Shown here: one piece after another, positions 48,370 through 61,579 of the stretch
Position numbering within the stretch: position 1 is the first letter of the stretch
Layout: the number at the start of each line of letters is the position of its first letter
DNA from: Physella acuta
Lineage: Eukaryota; Mollusca; Gastropoda; Physidae
NCBI RefSeq assembly: GCF_028476545.1
Contig: NW_026732308.1
Coordinates: 62,001 to 126,000, forward strand
Reading direction: 5' to 3'
DNA: 64,000 nt
The notes under the pieces: generated by a model
Seen by the model: only the letters and a program-made list of their open reading frames with translations
Databases searched by the model: none
What the model was told of the DNA's origin: nothing
Made by a program: the position numbers and the translations under genes

Positions 48370-48576
48370 TCGATGGGGCAGGTGAAGTAGAGTTCGTCTG
48401 CTTTGCTGACCTCAACATATGCAGGAATAGTGCCATCACCACTAAGCCTAGTCGCTTTTATTCCCACCAATCCAAGTCAGGTACCCATTAGAGCTGAGCA
48501 GACTCCCTACGTTCGTTTAACGAACTCTAGACTTTCGGATCACTAATCTTACGTTTTACCACCCCACCAACCCGTT
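48370..48576 (-). mobile_element. tRNA-derived SINE, diverged
   Basis: Tail GGGGCAGGTGAAGTAGAG, body CAAGTCAGGTACCCATTAGA, worn head ending near 48576. Confidence 0.72.
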
Positions 48577-48950
48577 CTGTTTTTAATTTTCAAGTTCTTA
48601 CAAAAATTCCCAGCAAATGTTGCAAAATCTTCCTAATTAAATTTTAAACCTTGCCCATATTATTCTATTTGAAAACTTAACTAACCCCTGTCGACATGTT
48701 CGCTTGAATATTGAGTATAGAAATGCAAAATTCGTTGCTTGAATCAACGCAATAACGGTGTAACTTGTTTACACATTACAATGGAAGAAATCTAAAAACA
48801 AACAGATGCAGCCTACAGTGCATGTATGCGGTATTGATTAAATTAAACTTTCATCTCAAAGTCTCATGCTTGATTGAATCCTTCGTTTTCAGGGTTAATG
48901 TGGAGATGATACTTGTTCATGACACTTATTCTACACGGGTCTACGACAAA
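48577..48950. other. No gene seen
   Basis: Nothing supported. Confidence 0.4.
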
Positions 48951-49110
48951 TTCCAGAAAGACACATGCCCGAATGCCGTTTGCCACAAGGCCGATTTCCC
49001 GAATGGACACTTGCCCAAATGCTACAAACACCCGAATGGACATCCGGGAAATCGGCCTTCGGGAAATCGGCCTTTGAGCAAACGGCGTTCGGGCAAGTGT
49101 CTTTCTGGAA
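48951..49110. mobile_element. Fold-back (inverted-repeat) element
   Basis: Arms of about 53 bp start TTCCAGAAAGACACATGCCC and end with the complement, GGGCAAGTGTCTTTCTGGAA. The inner part repeats GGCCGATTTCCCGAA and its complement twice. The open frames on both strands are by-products of the repeat. Confidence 0.75.
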
Positions 49111-49395
49111 AACGTCCGACTCCCATTTGTTTCATTTGTGTAAATATTGTTAAATGCAGTCATGAGATTATTTAAGATTTAGAAGACACATTTCTCAGAA
49201 CTGTTCTAAATATCATTGTCTTAGGATACAGGTGAAAGACTTAGAAATCTCACGCTTGAAGCAATGTAACATTTGTTTAAAAATGTATAAAATATGATAG
49301 AGATACATCTCCCAACGGGGGTTAATGTGTAATATTTGTTGAAGACACATTTGATTATATATTGATTATATATGACCACGCCACAATGTATAACA
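49111..49395. other. No gene seen
   Basis: Nothing supported. Confidence 0.35.
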
Positions 49396-49705
49396 CTATT
49401 ACGTCATTACACATCCATAGTTTTTTTGTGTGACTTCATACCATGTTACTACGTCACAATACGCAAGGCTATTACGTCATCACACATCCCTGAGAGTTTT
49501 TTTCTGTGACGTCATGCCGCAGAAGACAAAGGCGAATTTCCTCATCTCAGCCCTTCATTTGCATACCAGAGCAAGAAGATTTCAATTGAATTTTTCTTAT
49601 CAAATGTAGATTGAAAAAAAAAAGAAGTTAAATCCTTCTATGCCCTATCCAGGGCTTTTTTCTTTTGTAATTTAATTTAATGACGTCAAAACTGTGACGT
49701 CATGG
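49396..49705. promoter_or_regulatory. Cluster of CRE (CREB/ATF) sites
   Basis: Perfect TGACGTCA at 49507, 49681 and 49695, plus TACGTCA half-type sites at about 49400, 49451 and 49472: six in 310 bp. The first four lie in a loosely repeated unit (ACGTCA..ACACATCC..TTTTTTT..TGTGAC). Regulatory function is inference. Confidence 0.4.
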
Positions 49706-49909
49706 AGGGGGTGATCAAGTTTACGTTAATATATAGGATCAACACTTCACCGACTGTATTATTGTTAATGTAATAATGTACGGCGTATTTACAATTTTTT
49801 TACCGTAACAATTTTGCTAGTGTACCTTTTACATAATTTGTTGACATAATGTTAACCGTGTTATAACGAACGCTTAGTCATCACATAATATGCCCATTTT
49901 ACCGCTATA

Positions 49910-50042
49910 TTACAATACAGATATGGTAGTCTTGCACTGTTATTATAAACTTGTTACTGTTATATGGTAGTCTTGCACTGTTATTATACACTTGTTACTG
50001 TTATATGGTATTCTTGCACTGTTATTATACAATTGCTACAGT
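49910..50042. repeat. Three ~46-bp tandem units
   Basis: TATGGTAGTCTTGCACTGTT with ATTATACACTTGTTACTG. Confidence 0.85.
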
Positions 50043-50229
50043 TATAACATATGCCGACACAATGTCACTTTAAATCTGTATATTACAACATACACACAAC
50101 AAAGCGACAATCCACAGCACTAGTATATTCAACTCCTCCACAATAATAGAGCTAAAATATAATCGATATATCCTTATATAACTATATATTTAGCTCTACA
50201 CATTATATATCTCAACGTCATACTTCAGA

Positions 50230-50432
50230 TATTTTACAAACATGAAAGATACCAGTTCACTTCTAGACGTCTACAAACATGAAAGGTACCAATTCCCTTC
50301 TAGACGTCTACAAACATGAAAGGTACCAATTCACTTCTAGACGTCTACAAACATTAAAGGTACCAGTTCACTTCTAGACGTCTACAAACATTAAAGGTAC
50401 CAGTTCACTTCTAGACGTCTAAAAACATGAAA
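50230..50432. repeat. 38-bp minisatellite with central palindrome
   Basis: Five units of TCTAGACGTCTACAAACATG plus AAAGGTACCAATTCACT. TAGACGTCTA is a perfect palindrome. Confidence 0.9.
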
Positions 50433-53375
50433 TGTCTCGGTGTTTACCTACAATTATCAGTAATCGAAGCACCTTTCAGCCGTTGATTGGTTTAGTAGAC
50501 GTGTAGAATATGGCTAGGGAACTGGGATATTTTCATATAGTGGCGACTGCTGGGGAGTTTCAGGGTTAGCTTTGGTGTGTAGGAAGACAGTTGTGTGAGA
50601 GGTGTTGGTGTGCGTGTGGTAGGGTGAACAGACTGTTGTGCGGGTGTTGTTGGTGTTAGCGTTAGTGTGTTAAGATGAGCAGACTTAAGGGTGAGTGTTA
50701 TTGGGTCAGACAACCTTTGTGTGAGTGTTGATGGTATACGTATGTTGCATGTGTGTTGTGGTATAAGTGTGTTGTACGTGTGTTGTTTATGTACGTGTGT
50801 TGCATACGTGTTGTTGATGTATGTGTGATCGAATAAGAAGGCCGTTGTGTGAATTTGCTTGCCGTACTTGTGATGATTCTCGGAAACCACTGTATTGCTC
50901 CAATCGGTTGGCTAAGCCCGGTTATTCTCACAGACATTGCTGAAGCCGGTTATGCACATATACATATGCCCGTATGTGTTGATCATTATGCTTATGCTCG
51001 TATACACTACTCAAGTTTGTTATACATATGTTAAATCAGACAATTCAATCGATTAAACAAACAAAAATACAACCTTGAAGAAAACATGAAATATTATTAC
51101 GCGTGAATAGAGAAACACAAATAATAAATCCTGGTCAACAACAGTTTGTAATTATTTATTAAAATTTTAACTTTTTCACAGAAATACATAAATTATAAAT
51201 AAGCAACTTGTATAAAGAAAACTAACTATAACAAAGTAATCATAAACAAAGATAAATGTCCAATCATTCTGAGTGGGAAGGAATTATTGTTATGTTTTTG
51301 TTTCCAAATGTGAAAAAGAAAATCTGTTTGTTTTATTTCGTTTCTTCATTGTTAAAATGGAACATGGGGGCCGTGGTCCATTGCAAACAAACACACTCGA
51401 GAATTCAAGAAAAATACGATAACGTTTTAAGTGTGTTGATTCGATTTAGACAAGAAACACGATCTGATTAATTGTGTGTAGGAGGTACGGTTTTTCTTTG
51501 TGTTAAACATTTTTTTTTATTCAAAGACGATGGGCTTGGAATCTCGATATAGGAAAGATTATTTACTTTTACAAAGAGGTTCTGCTAGAGGGTGTCTATT
51601 TTTAATTCTACTAAGTAGAAATAAATGTTGGATTATATTACTTGGTTTCATAAATAGGTGTTGTTTTTCTTCATATTTTATCAAAGGCTATAGATTAGTG
51701 ATCTGTAAAGGAGAAAAAAATAGAGAGAGGGGTGTTGAGGAAGGGGCGGTCGATTTATACTTTAAGGAAATAGCAATTTAGCGAGTAAATAGTACATGGA
51801 ATGAAAGAAAAAAATAATGTACTTTCAGCTTGATTGATGGATTATAGCGATTATTTGGTTGCTGATGATGAGAACTCTTATAAAAATGGAGGCAAGAAAG
51901 AGGACAACACAGAACAGATAGCTTTGAACTAAAATACACTGCCTGTTTGGAAGCTAACGCATTAGTGTTAGTTTAATATGTAAAAGAAGAAAGGGGAACA
52001 GAATAACATATTTTGTAAAGTAGAAGATCGGAATTTATATTAAATGTTGTGGGGGTCTCGCGAGGTTTTTAAATATCGATTTTTCAATCTAGACAGGTGA
52101 TACGTATTTCGCCGCCGTGGCACCGAATTCCTGGTTGGGCGGAATGAATGTTTCAAATCTATTTGAAACGTCTTGTTATTTTTGTTGGGCCTTCAAAGCC
52201 TTGTAGAAAAAGTGCACTTTAATATATAGAGTCATTCATCTTGGATACATGCAATCAAATGATTTCATGTGCAGATATTGATGACTCCATTTACTGATGA
52301 GAGGGAGGGTGGGTAGTTTATAGGAGAGAAAAGAGATGTTGAGAAATAGACTGAAATATTAAAACCGGTGGTTGGAAGGTATACACATGGTGTGCAAATG
52401 TAATGGGGTGAAGTGATTAAACTAACGAGGTCGGGTTGGAAACTCTCATCCATAGATAAATCTAAAGCTGATTTTTTTTTTCTTAGTAATGAATTTCAAG
52501 ATTTGACCCTAATCCCTAAACAACTGAGCCCTATACATAGGCCTTAGCCACAAAAAGTTGTTGTATTTTGATGAGCGTAACTTGTTGGAATGATGCAAAG
52601 AAAATTTGGTGAAATATGCAGGCGTACATTTTGGTTCAAATGCATATTTTTGTAAATGATTGATTGCAGCCGTAAGTTGAGTTAAAATTAAAATTGACGA
52701 TGAATTGGGTTATGCCACTCATCACGTGATGCAGTATGTCAGTATCGAGATCAAGGGTGTGATGCTTTAAGACATGTCACTCGTGTTGCGTTGGACGACA
52801 GTAGTTTAGCCCAAGACTGACGCCGTAATGGATGTGTCTTGAAATAGATGTCAACAACAAAAATTTTCTTTAAGAGGATGTAAAGGATCTACATGATCTC
52901 TGAGCATACTGGTATATTCATGTTTGTTTATAGCTAAACTTTAAGTGTGTGATTTGCTGACAAAACTAATGTTTATTCATTGTTATTTATAGCTAAACTT
53001 TAGTGTGTGATTGATGACAAAACAAACAACTCAAACTTTCTATTACATTTATTTTTTAAATTTAAATTTTTTAAAATGTGTGTATGTGTGTTAAGGCATA
53101 GAATGCCAACTGAAATAAATCAACATACATCAATATAAACAAAGGCAGATATCGTTTACAAGTCTGAACACACCTTAGATGGTACAACTTAATGTCAGAC
53201 AAGGTGAATGATGGACCTTTAGAGATCATCTATGGGAAAGATAATCATTCGGAGATTGAAACTTTAGAAATTAAAAACAAAAACAAATCATTAATAGGAT
53301 TTTATTACAGCCTTTACAAAGCGACTATTTCCACATCAACAGAATAGTTTTGACTAGTTTCTAAAGCTCTCATTT
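50433..53375. other. AT-rich single-copy DNA, no gene seen
   Basis: GTGTGTTG-rich degenerate repeat at 50570-50830. The frames at 51256-51781 and 52265-52453 have no splice or family support. Bases 52530-52860 are of mixed composition and unassigned. Confidence 0.35.
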
Positions 53376-53377
53376 GC

Positions 53378-53483
<106 letters not shown>

Positions 53484-53534
53484 TTTTATTTATTTACAAG
53501 GTAACTTTCATACGTCTTCCTCTAGGGAGGAGAG

Positions 53535-53741
53535 TACTTGAAACTTTAGAGAATGTGGGGGTAGGGGTTGAGGAGGGAGGGGAAGGGCACTTAGATGTTT
53601 CGAAGAGTGGCTGATAATGGTTGAAATATAATATTTCTTCATAAAAGTGTCTTCTTCAATTTATTTTTGTTTCCTAGATGTGGGGTGTAGGGGACCTGCC
53701 CCGGAGGTATCCCCTGAAACATGCCTGAAAGAAACTCTGCT
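53535..53741. mobile_element. Decayed poly-C hAT-type MITE
   Basis: The right end GCCTGAAAGAAACTCTG (ends 53741) and an internal ACTTGAAACTTTAGAG match the family. The left terminus is not recognisable. Confidence 0.45.
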
Positions 53742-54089
53742 CATGAATCGAAACCGGTCATTGCATCAATAGGAATTTTTTGTGTTTTTCTGTTCTTACA
53801 TAATTACTTAAATCCAATAAATATTACTAATTACTAATCAATCGTGCTGGTTAACACAAAAGTTAAAAAAAAACAATTCAAATATTATTGGTTCAACATT
53901 TCCATTTTTAAAACAACAAGAACTCAGACGGATAGAAAACGTCGACCTATTTTATGTTTATAAACAGGAACATGGGCCTGTCCTTCTGACTAATACATTA
54001 TTTAATTCAACACACGTCCGTTTCCGCACATGCTATGCAGTAAAGAAAGGCAGACAAGCGTATCATACTGTCAGCGGCTAGATGCGTTG

Positions 54090-54147
54090 TCTAACTCGGG
54101 ACTTTCGGGGTGGTAGGCGCGCGGTCTACCGCTAGACCACGCCTTCC
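54090..54147 (-). mobile_element. SINE head fragment
   Basis: tRNA-like head only (GGTCTACCGCTAGACCACGCC). Confidence 0.65.
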
Positions 54148-55084
54148 ATAAGTTAAGATAGTCACTAAAAGGAAATAGAGTAAGAACGAATCACTTAAGA
54201 CTTCTTGAGTTGTTTTAATTTTTGGTCAAGGTTGCATAAAAAGACGGATAGGTTACGTGTACACAAAAGATTCACTACTTCCTGTATTCTTAGTATATAA
54301 CATTTGTTACGGTAATCAGTATTAAGGGGAAATAAATAAACAAATAATTGTAGTTATGAATATTGAATCCATTCAAGTCCATAGTCACCTAGCTATAGAT
54401 AAATAAAAAATGCTTAAACGCAAAATTAAAAAAAAATTCTGAGGAAGCTAGAACTGGCGAAGTTGATGTCATTAAATATAATTAAAATTAAATTAATTTT
54501 AAGCAATTTGATCGACATCATCTGTTCAAGTGTCTAAGAAGTGTTTATTTCGACGAGTTAAAATCGAATTCTTCAGTGATTAATTCTATGGTTGGTGATG
54601 AAATTATGAGTAGCTCAAAAGTGGTTAGTTCATAAGTCAAGCGGTTAAAAAAGCCAAATTTATAAAGGTTAGAGTAAAATAGTGCAGTATTGTATTACAT
54701 GACGGATGACAAAAACTACCAATTAACAAGTTCAGTGTGGGCGTGGTTATGCTGAAAAAAGTGAATCCTTACGTGGTTTTAAAGTGTTACAAATTACAGT
54801 CTAACGAGGTTAGTTTCTGGTGTGAGTGACGGATTATTTGAGCAATTAGCGCTTATTCACGAACCAGTCTAGAATCAACAGCGCCGGGCAGAAAAAAGTC
54901 AGAGATTAGATATTGATAAGGACTTTTGGGTTTTCCCCAATCATTACTCCCCCTCCACCACAACCCCTCCTCCACTCATCCATCCACACCCCCCTCCCAC
55001 ACACACACACACACACATCCCAGCAGACTGAACCAACATCATTTCACACCATCGGTCTTGCTCCGTGACCTAAGCGCTGACTTC
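54148..55084. other. AT-rich, no gene seen
   Basis: (AC)n at 54998-55016; nothing else. Confidence 0.4.
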
Positions 55085-55246
55085 TGACAATCATAGTAAC
55101 AATCAATACTTCTGACAATCATAGTAACAATCAATACTTCTGACAATCATAGTAACAATCAATACTTCTGACAATCATAGTAACAATCAATACTTCTGAC
55201 AATCATAGTAACAATCAATACTTCTGACAATCATAGTAACAATCAA
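55085..55246. repeat. 28-bp minisatellite, six copies
   Basis: Near-identical TACTTCTGACAATCATAGTA plus ACAATCAA. Confidence 0.92.
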
Positions 55247-55465
55247 TATAAAAAAGTTGAAACACAATTTCAATACATTTAAAGGGTGTACACACGATAA
55301 AAAAAAGTTGTTGAAAAAAAAGTTCAATATATTTAAGTAGTGTACACACGATAAAAAAAGTTGTTGAAAAAAAAAGTTCAATATATTTAAGTAGTGTACA
55401 CACGATAAAAAAGTCGTTGAAACAGAATTTCAATACGTTTAAGAGGTGTACACACGATAACGTTC
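55247..55465. repeat. ~57-bp tandem repeat, four copies
   Basis: Units of GTGTACACACGATAAAAAAG with TTCAATATATTTAAGTA. Directly follows the 28-bp array. Confidence 0.88.
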
Positions 55466-56017
55466 AAACATAAAAGTTGAAGGATGCCAGACACCAAATT
55501 GACGGGACCATAGACCAGACAAGACCAGGGGAATCACGTGTTTTCACTCCTGCACTGACCGACGTCAACTACGAGACGTGGTTTCTATACACTGGAGAGG
55601 GAGATTTTTTTGGCGGGAAAATACAGGAATAACTTGCGGGTCGAGGTCACTTTAGGGGTGTTTGAACAAGGTAGAAGTTGATAAACGTTGGACCAAGTGG
55701 TCTTTATTTGAATAAGTGGATGTTATTAGATTTCTTTTTAATACAACTCCTCGTTTAAAAGAAAGTCAAGCTTTCGTGTCTGAAAATCATATGAAGTATG
55801 ATTCATAAGTTCTTGTATTTTGGTATATGAAGTAATAGTGTCATCATTCTATGTCCAAACACTAAACTTTGACTTAATCTACAAAATCAGGAACATTTAC
55901 AGACTCAAATGTGAGAATCGAAAACGATGCTATTGTGGAAGTAGCCGTGAGTTCTAATGCAGTATAAACTAGACCATGAAAGGTCTTGTTTCGGTTCACT
56001 TTCCTATGACATATGGG
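55466..56017. other. No gene seen; perfect E2F site at 55608-55620
   Basis: TTTGGCGGGAAA near 55609 matches the canonical E2F site. Otherwise AT-rich. Confidence 0.3.
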
Positions 56018-56186
56018 ACGACGTGGCCTAGAGGTAGAACGCTAGACTGCTAGATGCGGGTTAAGTCCCTGAGTCCACCCAACTCTGATGGGTATCTAGC
56101 TCACGTTAAAGAAAATAAAGTCACATAAAAAGGTGAACTCAACTTGCACCATTGACCGTCAGGTTCAAAAATACAATTTACTTACT
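56018..56186 (+). mobile_element. tRNA-derived SINE, plus orientation
   Basis: Head GACGTGGCCTAGAGGTAGAA, body CCCTGAGTCCACCCAACTCT, tail ACCGTCAGGTTC. Part of the body is deleted. Confidence 0.75.
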
Positions 56187-57753
56187 TACATACAATGTGT
56201 GAAGCGTACAAGTGTATAAAATCAGACTTTTAATCTCACGCGTTAAATACTTTTTGTAACATATTTCGAAAATTGTATTTATTGTACACTTGAAAAAAAA
56301 ATAAGGTTTAGAAAAAATTAATGATTGCATCGTTTATTTATCATTAAAACTATAATTCTAAAGTAGGCATACACCAGGATGATTTGACATATGTAGCAGT
56401 AATTCTAATGAGTAAATAGAAGTGTATGTTCTGCAAAATGAACTAATACATAGAGCCTCCATACCGGATTTCTGGGAAAGATGAATCAAACCTTTCCCTA
56501 TGATATTGCGCCAGATCTAATCTACTAACATGGTATTTCATGGAGCCATTAGACTCCGAAAAGCCGGGGCCCCGCGGGGGCCATAGTGAGAGCCGAGTAG
56601 TTAAAGACAGTTTTAATGTTGATGACGGCTCCTAGATATTCATACACTAAGCTCCTTAGTCTGCCTCATATAGAACGGAATCATCCTATGGAATCATCCT
56701 ATAGACGGTGAAGCTGGGGGGCTTTTATTTATTTTTTCTTCGAACTATGGGTTGGGAAATTTTGCTTCGGGGATCTTTGCATGTTGAATGTTGGATGGGT
56801 ATTTATTTTTTAAGATGAGTCAATGTTTAGTTTTCTTGACGATAAGGAATGTGAATAAACAGGGGGAATAATGAATGGAAGCTTAATCTCTACCCAAAAT
56901 AAATTTTTTAACAGTGTGTGTATTGGCAGAGAAGATATACGTTGTGTTGCTTATTTGGCTATTAAAAACAAATAAATTTTAAATCAAATGGGACTTTAAT
57001 CCTTGCAATAACTACATTAATTCTCCTAATTCAAACTCTAGCAAAGACTTGATCTAAACTGCATTCAAACTCTAGCATAGAATTAGTTCTAAACATAAAA
57101 AAAACCTCTAGCATAGACTCATCATTGAACCTAATTCAAACCCCACAATCGTAAACATAATATTGTGTAAAAAAACTATATTGACGGTATGCATATCATC
57201 ATTTTAAGGAGACAACACTAATTCTTTTCTGGATTACATTTGAATTAATGTATATTTTTGTTTATATTAGCTAAATCTTTTTTATTAAGTAATGCAGTTT
57301 TAATAATAATTATATTGTCAAAACCATCTCTTTAAAGCGCTAGATGTTCCAAATTTTTCAGTTTTTATACTCACAAAACAACAAAAAAAAATTATTATTC
57401 TCCAATATCCAAAAAAAAAAAAAATGTCTGCTCGCCCAATTTTTAAAACTCCTGTGTGGTTACAAGAAACGAATGTGTCTTAAATAATGCAGTAAAGTTG
57501 TGCAATTTTTACATCAAAAAATCTTCCTCTATGAGATACTAAATGTCTTTTGTTTCAGCCTATGGAAAGTTTATTTCTGTTGTTTGATTGCAATGCACCG
57601 GTTGACATTACGTTTCAGACTATGGTGATAATGGTTTCCATTACGATATAGTTGAAACTGGCTCATATCTATCTCTCTGTCTCTCTATCACACTCTCTAT
57701 CTCTATCTCTCTATCTCGCGTATAATAAAATAAGTGATGTCATTTGAATTGAA
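56187..57753. other. AT-rich, no gene seen
   Basis: A short GC palindrome near 56567-56582 (CCGGGGCCCCGCGGGGGCC); (CTAT/CTCT)n microsatellite at 57665-57718. Confidence 0.35.
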
Positions 57754-57763
57754 AGTTGTATGT

Positions 57764-58023
57764 CATCATCTTTTCCCGTTCGTGCCCAAGACACAATGGG
57801 TGCAGTTGATCTGTTTCAGAGACCTCGGTATATGAAGAGATATTGTGGTTAGCACCTTGCCCAGAGACCTCGCAATAAAGAGATATTGTGGTTAGCACCT
57901 TGCCCAGCCGCCTTTCAGAGCTGTGTGGACTTAGGGACGTTCCATTTACTTAAACCCGGATTTGAACTCGAGACTTTCGGGTAAGCAGTCTAGCTCTTTA
58001 CCGCTATGCCACTTCGTTCCATT
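57764..58023 (-). mobile_element. tRNA-derived SINE with internal duplication and 10-bp TSD
   Basis: AGTTGTATGT at 57754-57763 and 58024-58033. A ~46-bp stretch (ATTGTGGTTAGCACCTTGCC) is tandemly doubled at 57821-57909. Head at the high end. Confidence 0.82.
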
Positions 58024-58033
58024 AGTTGTATGT

Positions 58034-59250
58034 AAAGCTCTCAAATTCTGAGACCACTGTCCAGTTCATTTCTCCCAGTTAATTGTCTTGTTTTTAGATT
58101 CCTCTGATATAAAAAAATATTAAGAACGACGAAGAAGAAGACTTGAAATGTTAACGAATATTTTCAAGAGTGATACATTTCAGTATTTATATTTTAAAAT
58201 TCTTATCCATGTGTATTTTTATATTTAATTATAATTTTTTAAACGTTAATTATAAACTAATTATTAATTAATCTTTAAAACGCAACTCAGCAACAACAAA
58301 AAAAACATCTAATATTTTTCTTAAACTTGATGAGAAGATATTTTTAGTTCTTGACGTAGTCGGTCTGTATTTCAAGATGAGTAGAATTCATGAATACGAT
58401 CTCTTCCGGTGTTTCAATACAAGCTGTTTGTCGCTAAAATATTTCAAAGATTTCATGAGCGAAAGATGAACAGAGCTATAAATAGATGATCCTTGTCACA
58501 TGACTTTCCCAGAACTAAATTTAGCTTGTTCAGATCATGTCACATATACGTCACAAAGACAAGGTTTCAAAGACGGGTATAATTGTTGTTTTTAATTACA
58601 TCTATTATTAATTGTAACTGTATTGCTTAACAAAGGATTATTAATTGGAATATTAAATGCAATATTTGAATTGGATTTGTTTTCAGTCGGTCTCATTGTT
58701 AATTACATAATATTATTTAATCATTGCTCAAGATAGATATATAGAAATTATTTTAATTTACTTTTGAATAAACTATCAATATTTAAAATATGCATTTAAA
58801 AGCTGACGGATAAATATGCTATTTCTTTTCACATTTTCTTCAAAAGCTAAATAGACTGATTATTTTTTATATCGCCTTTCATGTCTTTGTAAAGTATTAT
58901 TTAATCAATTAATCAATCATCTGATAGCTTAGGGAATGTGCTAATTAATTGCATCTACCTGTTCCTGCAAATTAAAAATAAAAGGTGTTACGTTAAGGCT
59001 AAGGTATGGGATGAAACTTGGATTAAGCCCTATGTTTAACTTTGAGTTAAGGTATCGTAATCGAAGAAGTAAACAACAGAGATTTCTTTTGATTAATTAG
59101 TATAATTGAAATGTAATATCGGCGAAAAATTAATTAAAACATATTTATTTAAATTTTTTATTAAATCTTCATCATTCTCTTTAGCTCTGCGTTGATTGTG
59201 CATGTTCATTAGAAATGTATCGCAAATACTTGAGTAACTATTAGAGTTGG
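58034..59250. other. AT-rich, no gene seen
   Basis: Nothing supported. Confidence 0.4.
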
Positions 59251-59348
59251 CTATAGGGCTGGTAAGTAGGTCACCAACCAGTTCTACGGCTCAATAAAAC
59301 TTGCATGAGGCGTAGAACTGTTTGGTGACCTACTTACCAGCCCTATAG
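59251..59348. mobile_element. Hairpin MITE, copy 2
   Basis: Nearly perfect inverted arms of about 40 bp starting CTATAGGGCTGGTAAGTAGG, with a loop of about 15 bases. Same family as 13958-14053. Confidence 0.85.
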
Positions 59349-60339
59349 TTTCAGAACTATTTCTTAGTAGAACGTTTCATGGTTAGGCTGATGCCTGGAT
59401 TGTGGTATAGTCAGCTTCTTATATCGTGACATTTATTGAGGTAACCCATAAAACTGAAAACTATTTCGGGTGTCAGATAATCGCCTGGGCCAGCTCGCGA
59501 CACCATCTTTAATTCTTTGACACGGAGCACCCAACTTAAGAACACCCTTCAATCATTATAATAATTACACTAATTGCCGAACAAAAAATTAATTCCACAA
59601 CGCTATTAGTTTTGATACGGGCGGTGATTTTTACCCATTCAACACACACACGTGTTTCTCTTCTATCCATTGCTCTCTTTACTTCATCGTTCATCCATTT
59701 TGCTCAGACTTTTCACGTACTATCCCTTTCTCTCTCTCCGTCTTTACTATCTCAACTATTAACGATGTGATAATATAAAAAAGGCCTTAGTAACCACAAT
59801 ATCCACTTAAGTAAACAGCAGTCTTACGTTCGCAGGCGATAAACGCGCGTTGCCGTGTTGATTTTTTTTTTGTGGGCGCCGTCAAAGACAGAAGGCGGGA
59901 AACTGCGTTGGTACAGTGCGCCCGATGCGGCAATTTGTTGGCTAATTCAATTGTACAGAACGTCTTTGGTGGTGGTGGTTGAGGGGTAAGCGGAAGAGTG
60001 GATATGTGTGTCAGAAGATGGGAGGTGTAGGGGAGACGTCTGGACGTATTAGACTTGCAAGAGTGCAAGGGAGGCTTGGAGAATGTATCGAAGATTTGGA
60101 GTAGTTAGGTTGGACTTGTGCAAGGATATGTTCAACTACTTAATACGTGCAAGAGTTCTTGCAGGCGTTAATGATTAGCAGAAATACGTGTTGTCATTTA
60201 AAATTTGTAAAAATTCGAGTTGTAATTTAAATTAGGCAAAAAAGCATGCAATAATTTAAGCTTTGCAATTCGTTTTGGTTAAATTGTCCAAAAAAAAAAT
60301 CACGTTTTTAGAACACATGTAGTCACTGAAGATGTGCAA
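59349..60339. other. No gene seen; CpG-richer segment 59815-59945
   Basis: 59815-59945 has several CpGs and GGCGGGAAA (E2F-like) at about 59894; possibly regulatory. The open minus frame at 59787-60068 has no family support. Confidence 0.3.
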
Positions 60340-60560
60340 GAATTGTTATTCAAAGTTTGTGCAAGAATACACGCAGTAATTCAATGCTCGCAAGAATAGA
60401 AGCATCATTCAATACTCTAAAGAACAACCGCACCATTTAATACTCTCAAGAAAACAGGCACCATACAATACTCCCAAGAACAACCGCACCATTTAATACT
60501 CTCAATAACAAACGCACAATTCAATGCTCCTGAGAACACACGCACTATTCAATACTTGTT
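60340..60560. repeat. ~28-bp degenerate minisatellite
   Basis: About seven units of CAAGAACAACCGCACCATTT plus AATACTCT. Confidence 0.75.
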
Positions 60561-60959
60561 AAAAAATATTTGCACCGTTCACGATCAAAATCGCTTGAAT
60601 TAAAACCCAGATTTTTAGACCTTTCTGTAATTGCTCTTTTTACCACGAAACCAGTTTTCGATAATGGGAGAACATTACGACGCCATTGACGTGAATGACC
60701 TCTCTAATGAGAATTTCTTTCTTATGCCTATTTATTTAATTGCAGGTCATATCCATTACAGTGTAATCAATTTCTTTCTGCGTCGATTTTGTTAAGATCA
60801 CTGACGTTGATTTGGTAAAACGTAATGGTATCGTACTAGCTGTGGAAATATTCTGTTGCTCAAATGATATTTAAAACAAATACAGAACTTTAAAAAAAAA
60901 ATCCCATCTGAACAGGATGTTATATCTATATATTCAACAGGTTATAATATACGCATGCA

Positions 60960-60962
<3 letters not shown>

Positions 60963-61015
<53 letters not shown>
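60963..61015. repeat. (AT)n microsatellite
   Basis: About 53 bp of AT. Confidence 0.95.
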
Positions 61016-61018
<3 letters not shown>

Positions 61019-61579
61019 TTGTATGTATGACATTTTGTTGTTTTAGGACTACTGATTGCTACTCTCCTAAAGCATGTAATTTAAAAACGGTTTCAATTTT
61101 AACGACCCTCCCTCAGCAATTATTTATTACACTGAGGCAAGTGGTCGGGTATTAAAAGGTGGCTCAACAGTTCGCACTCGACTCGCCCCCGATGGTAAAT
61201 CCTCGGGGATATCAATTATTCACGGCACGTGAAAACAAAAGGGACGATAACTACAAGGGGGAATCACTCGTGTCATTCCCCTTGTTCGTTACATCATGAA
61301 ATGTACGTACGAGTTGCTGGTCTGGACTGTTTCGAAGAGTGCAATGGAAAAAATAGATTGTGTTTGATTCCTTTGAAAACGTATAAAGCTTGATGGAAAC
61401 GAGCAACTAGGATAAGTAGTATATTAAAAAGGCATATACGTGTTTAAAACACTCTACTATTGCGAGAATGTATCGAGTTTAAGGAGTCATTTTTCACTCT
61501 TTAGTGTGACGTCACCAGGCCGGATCTCATCCTTTGGGGTAGCTCATGATGTCCACCCACCCGCCTCCCTGACATTGAT
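61016..61579. other. No gene seen
   Basis: Unassigned; TGACGTCA at about 61507. Confidence 0.35.
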
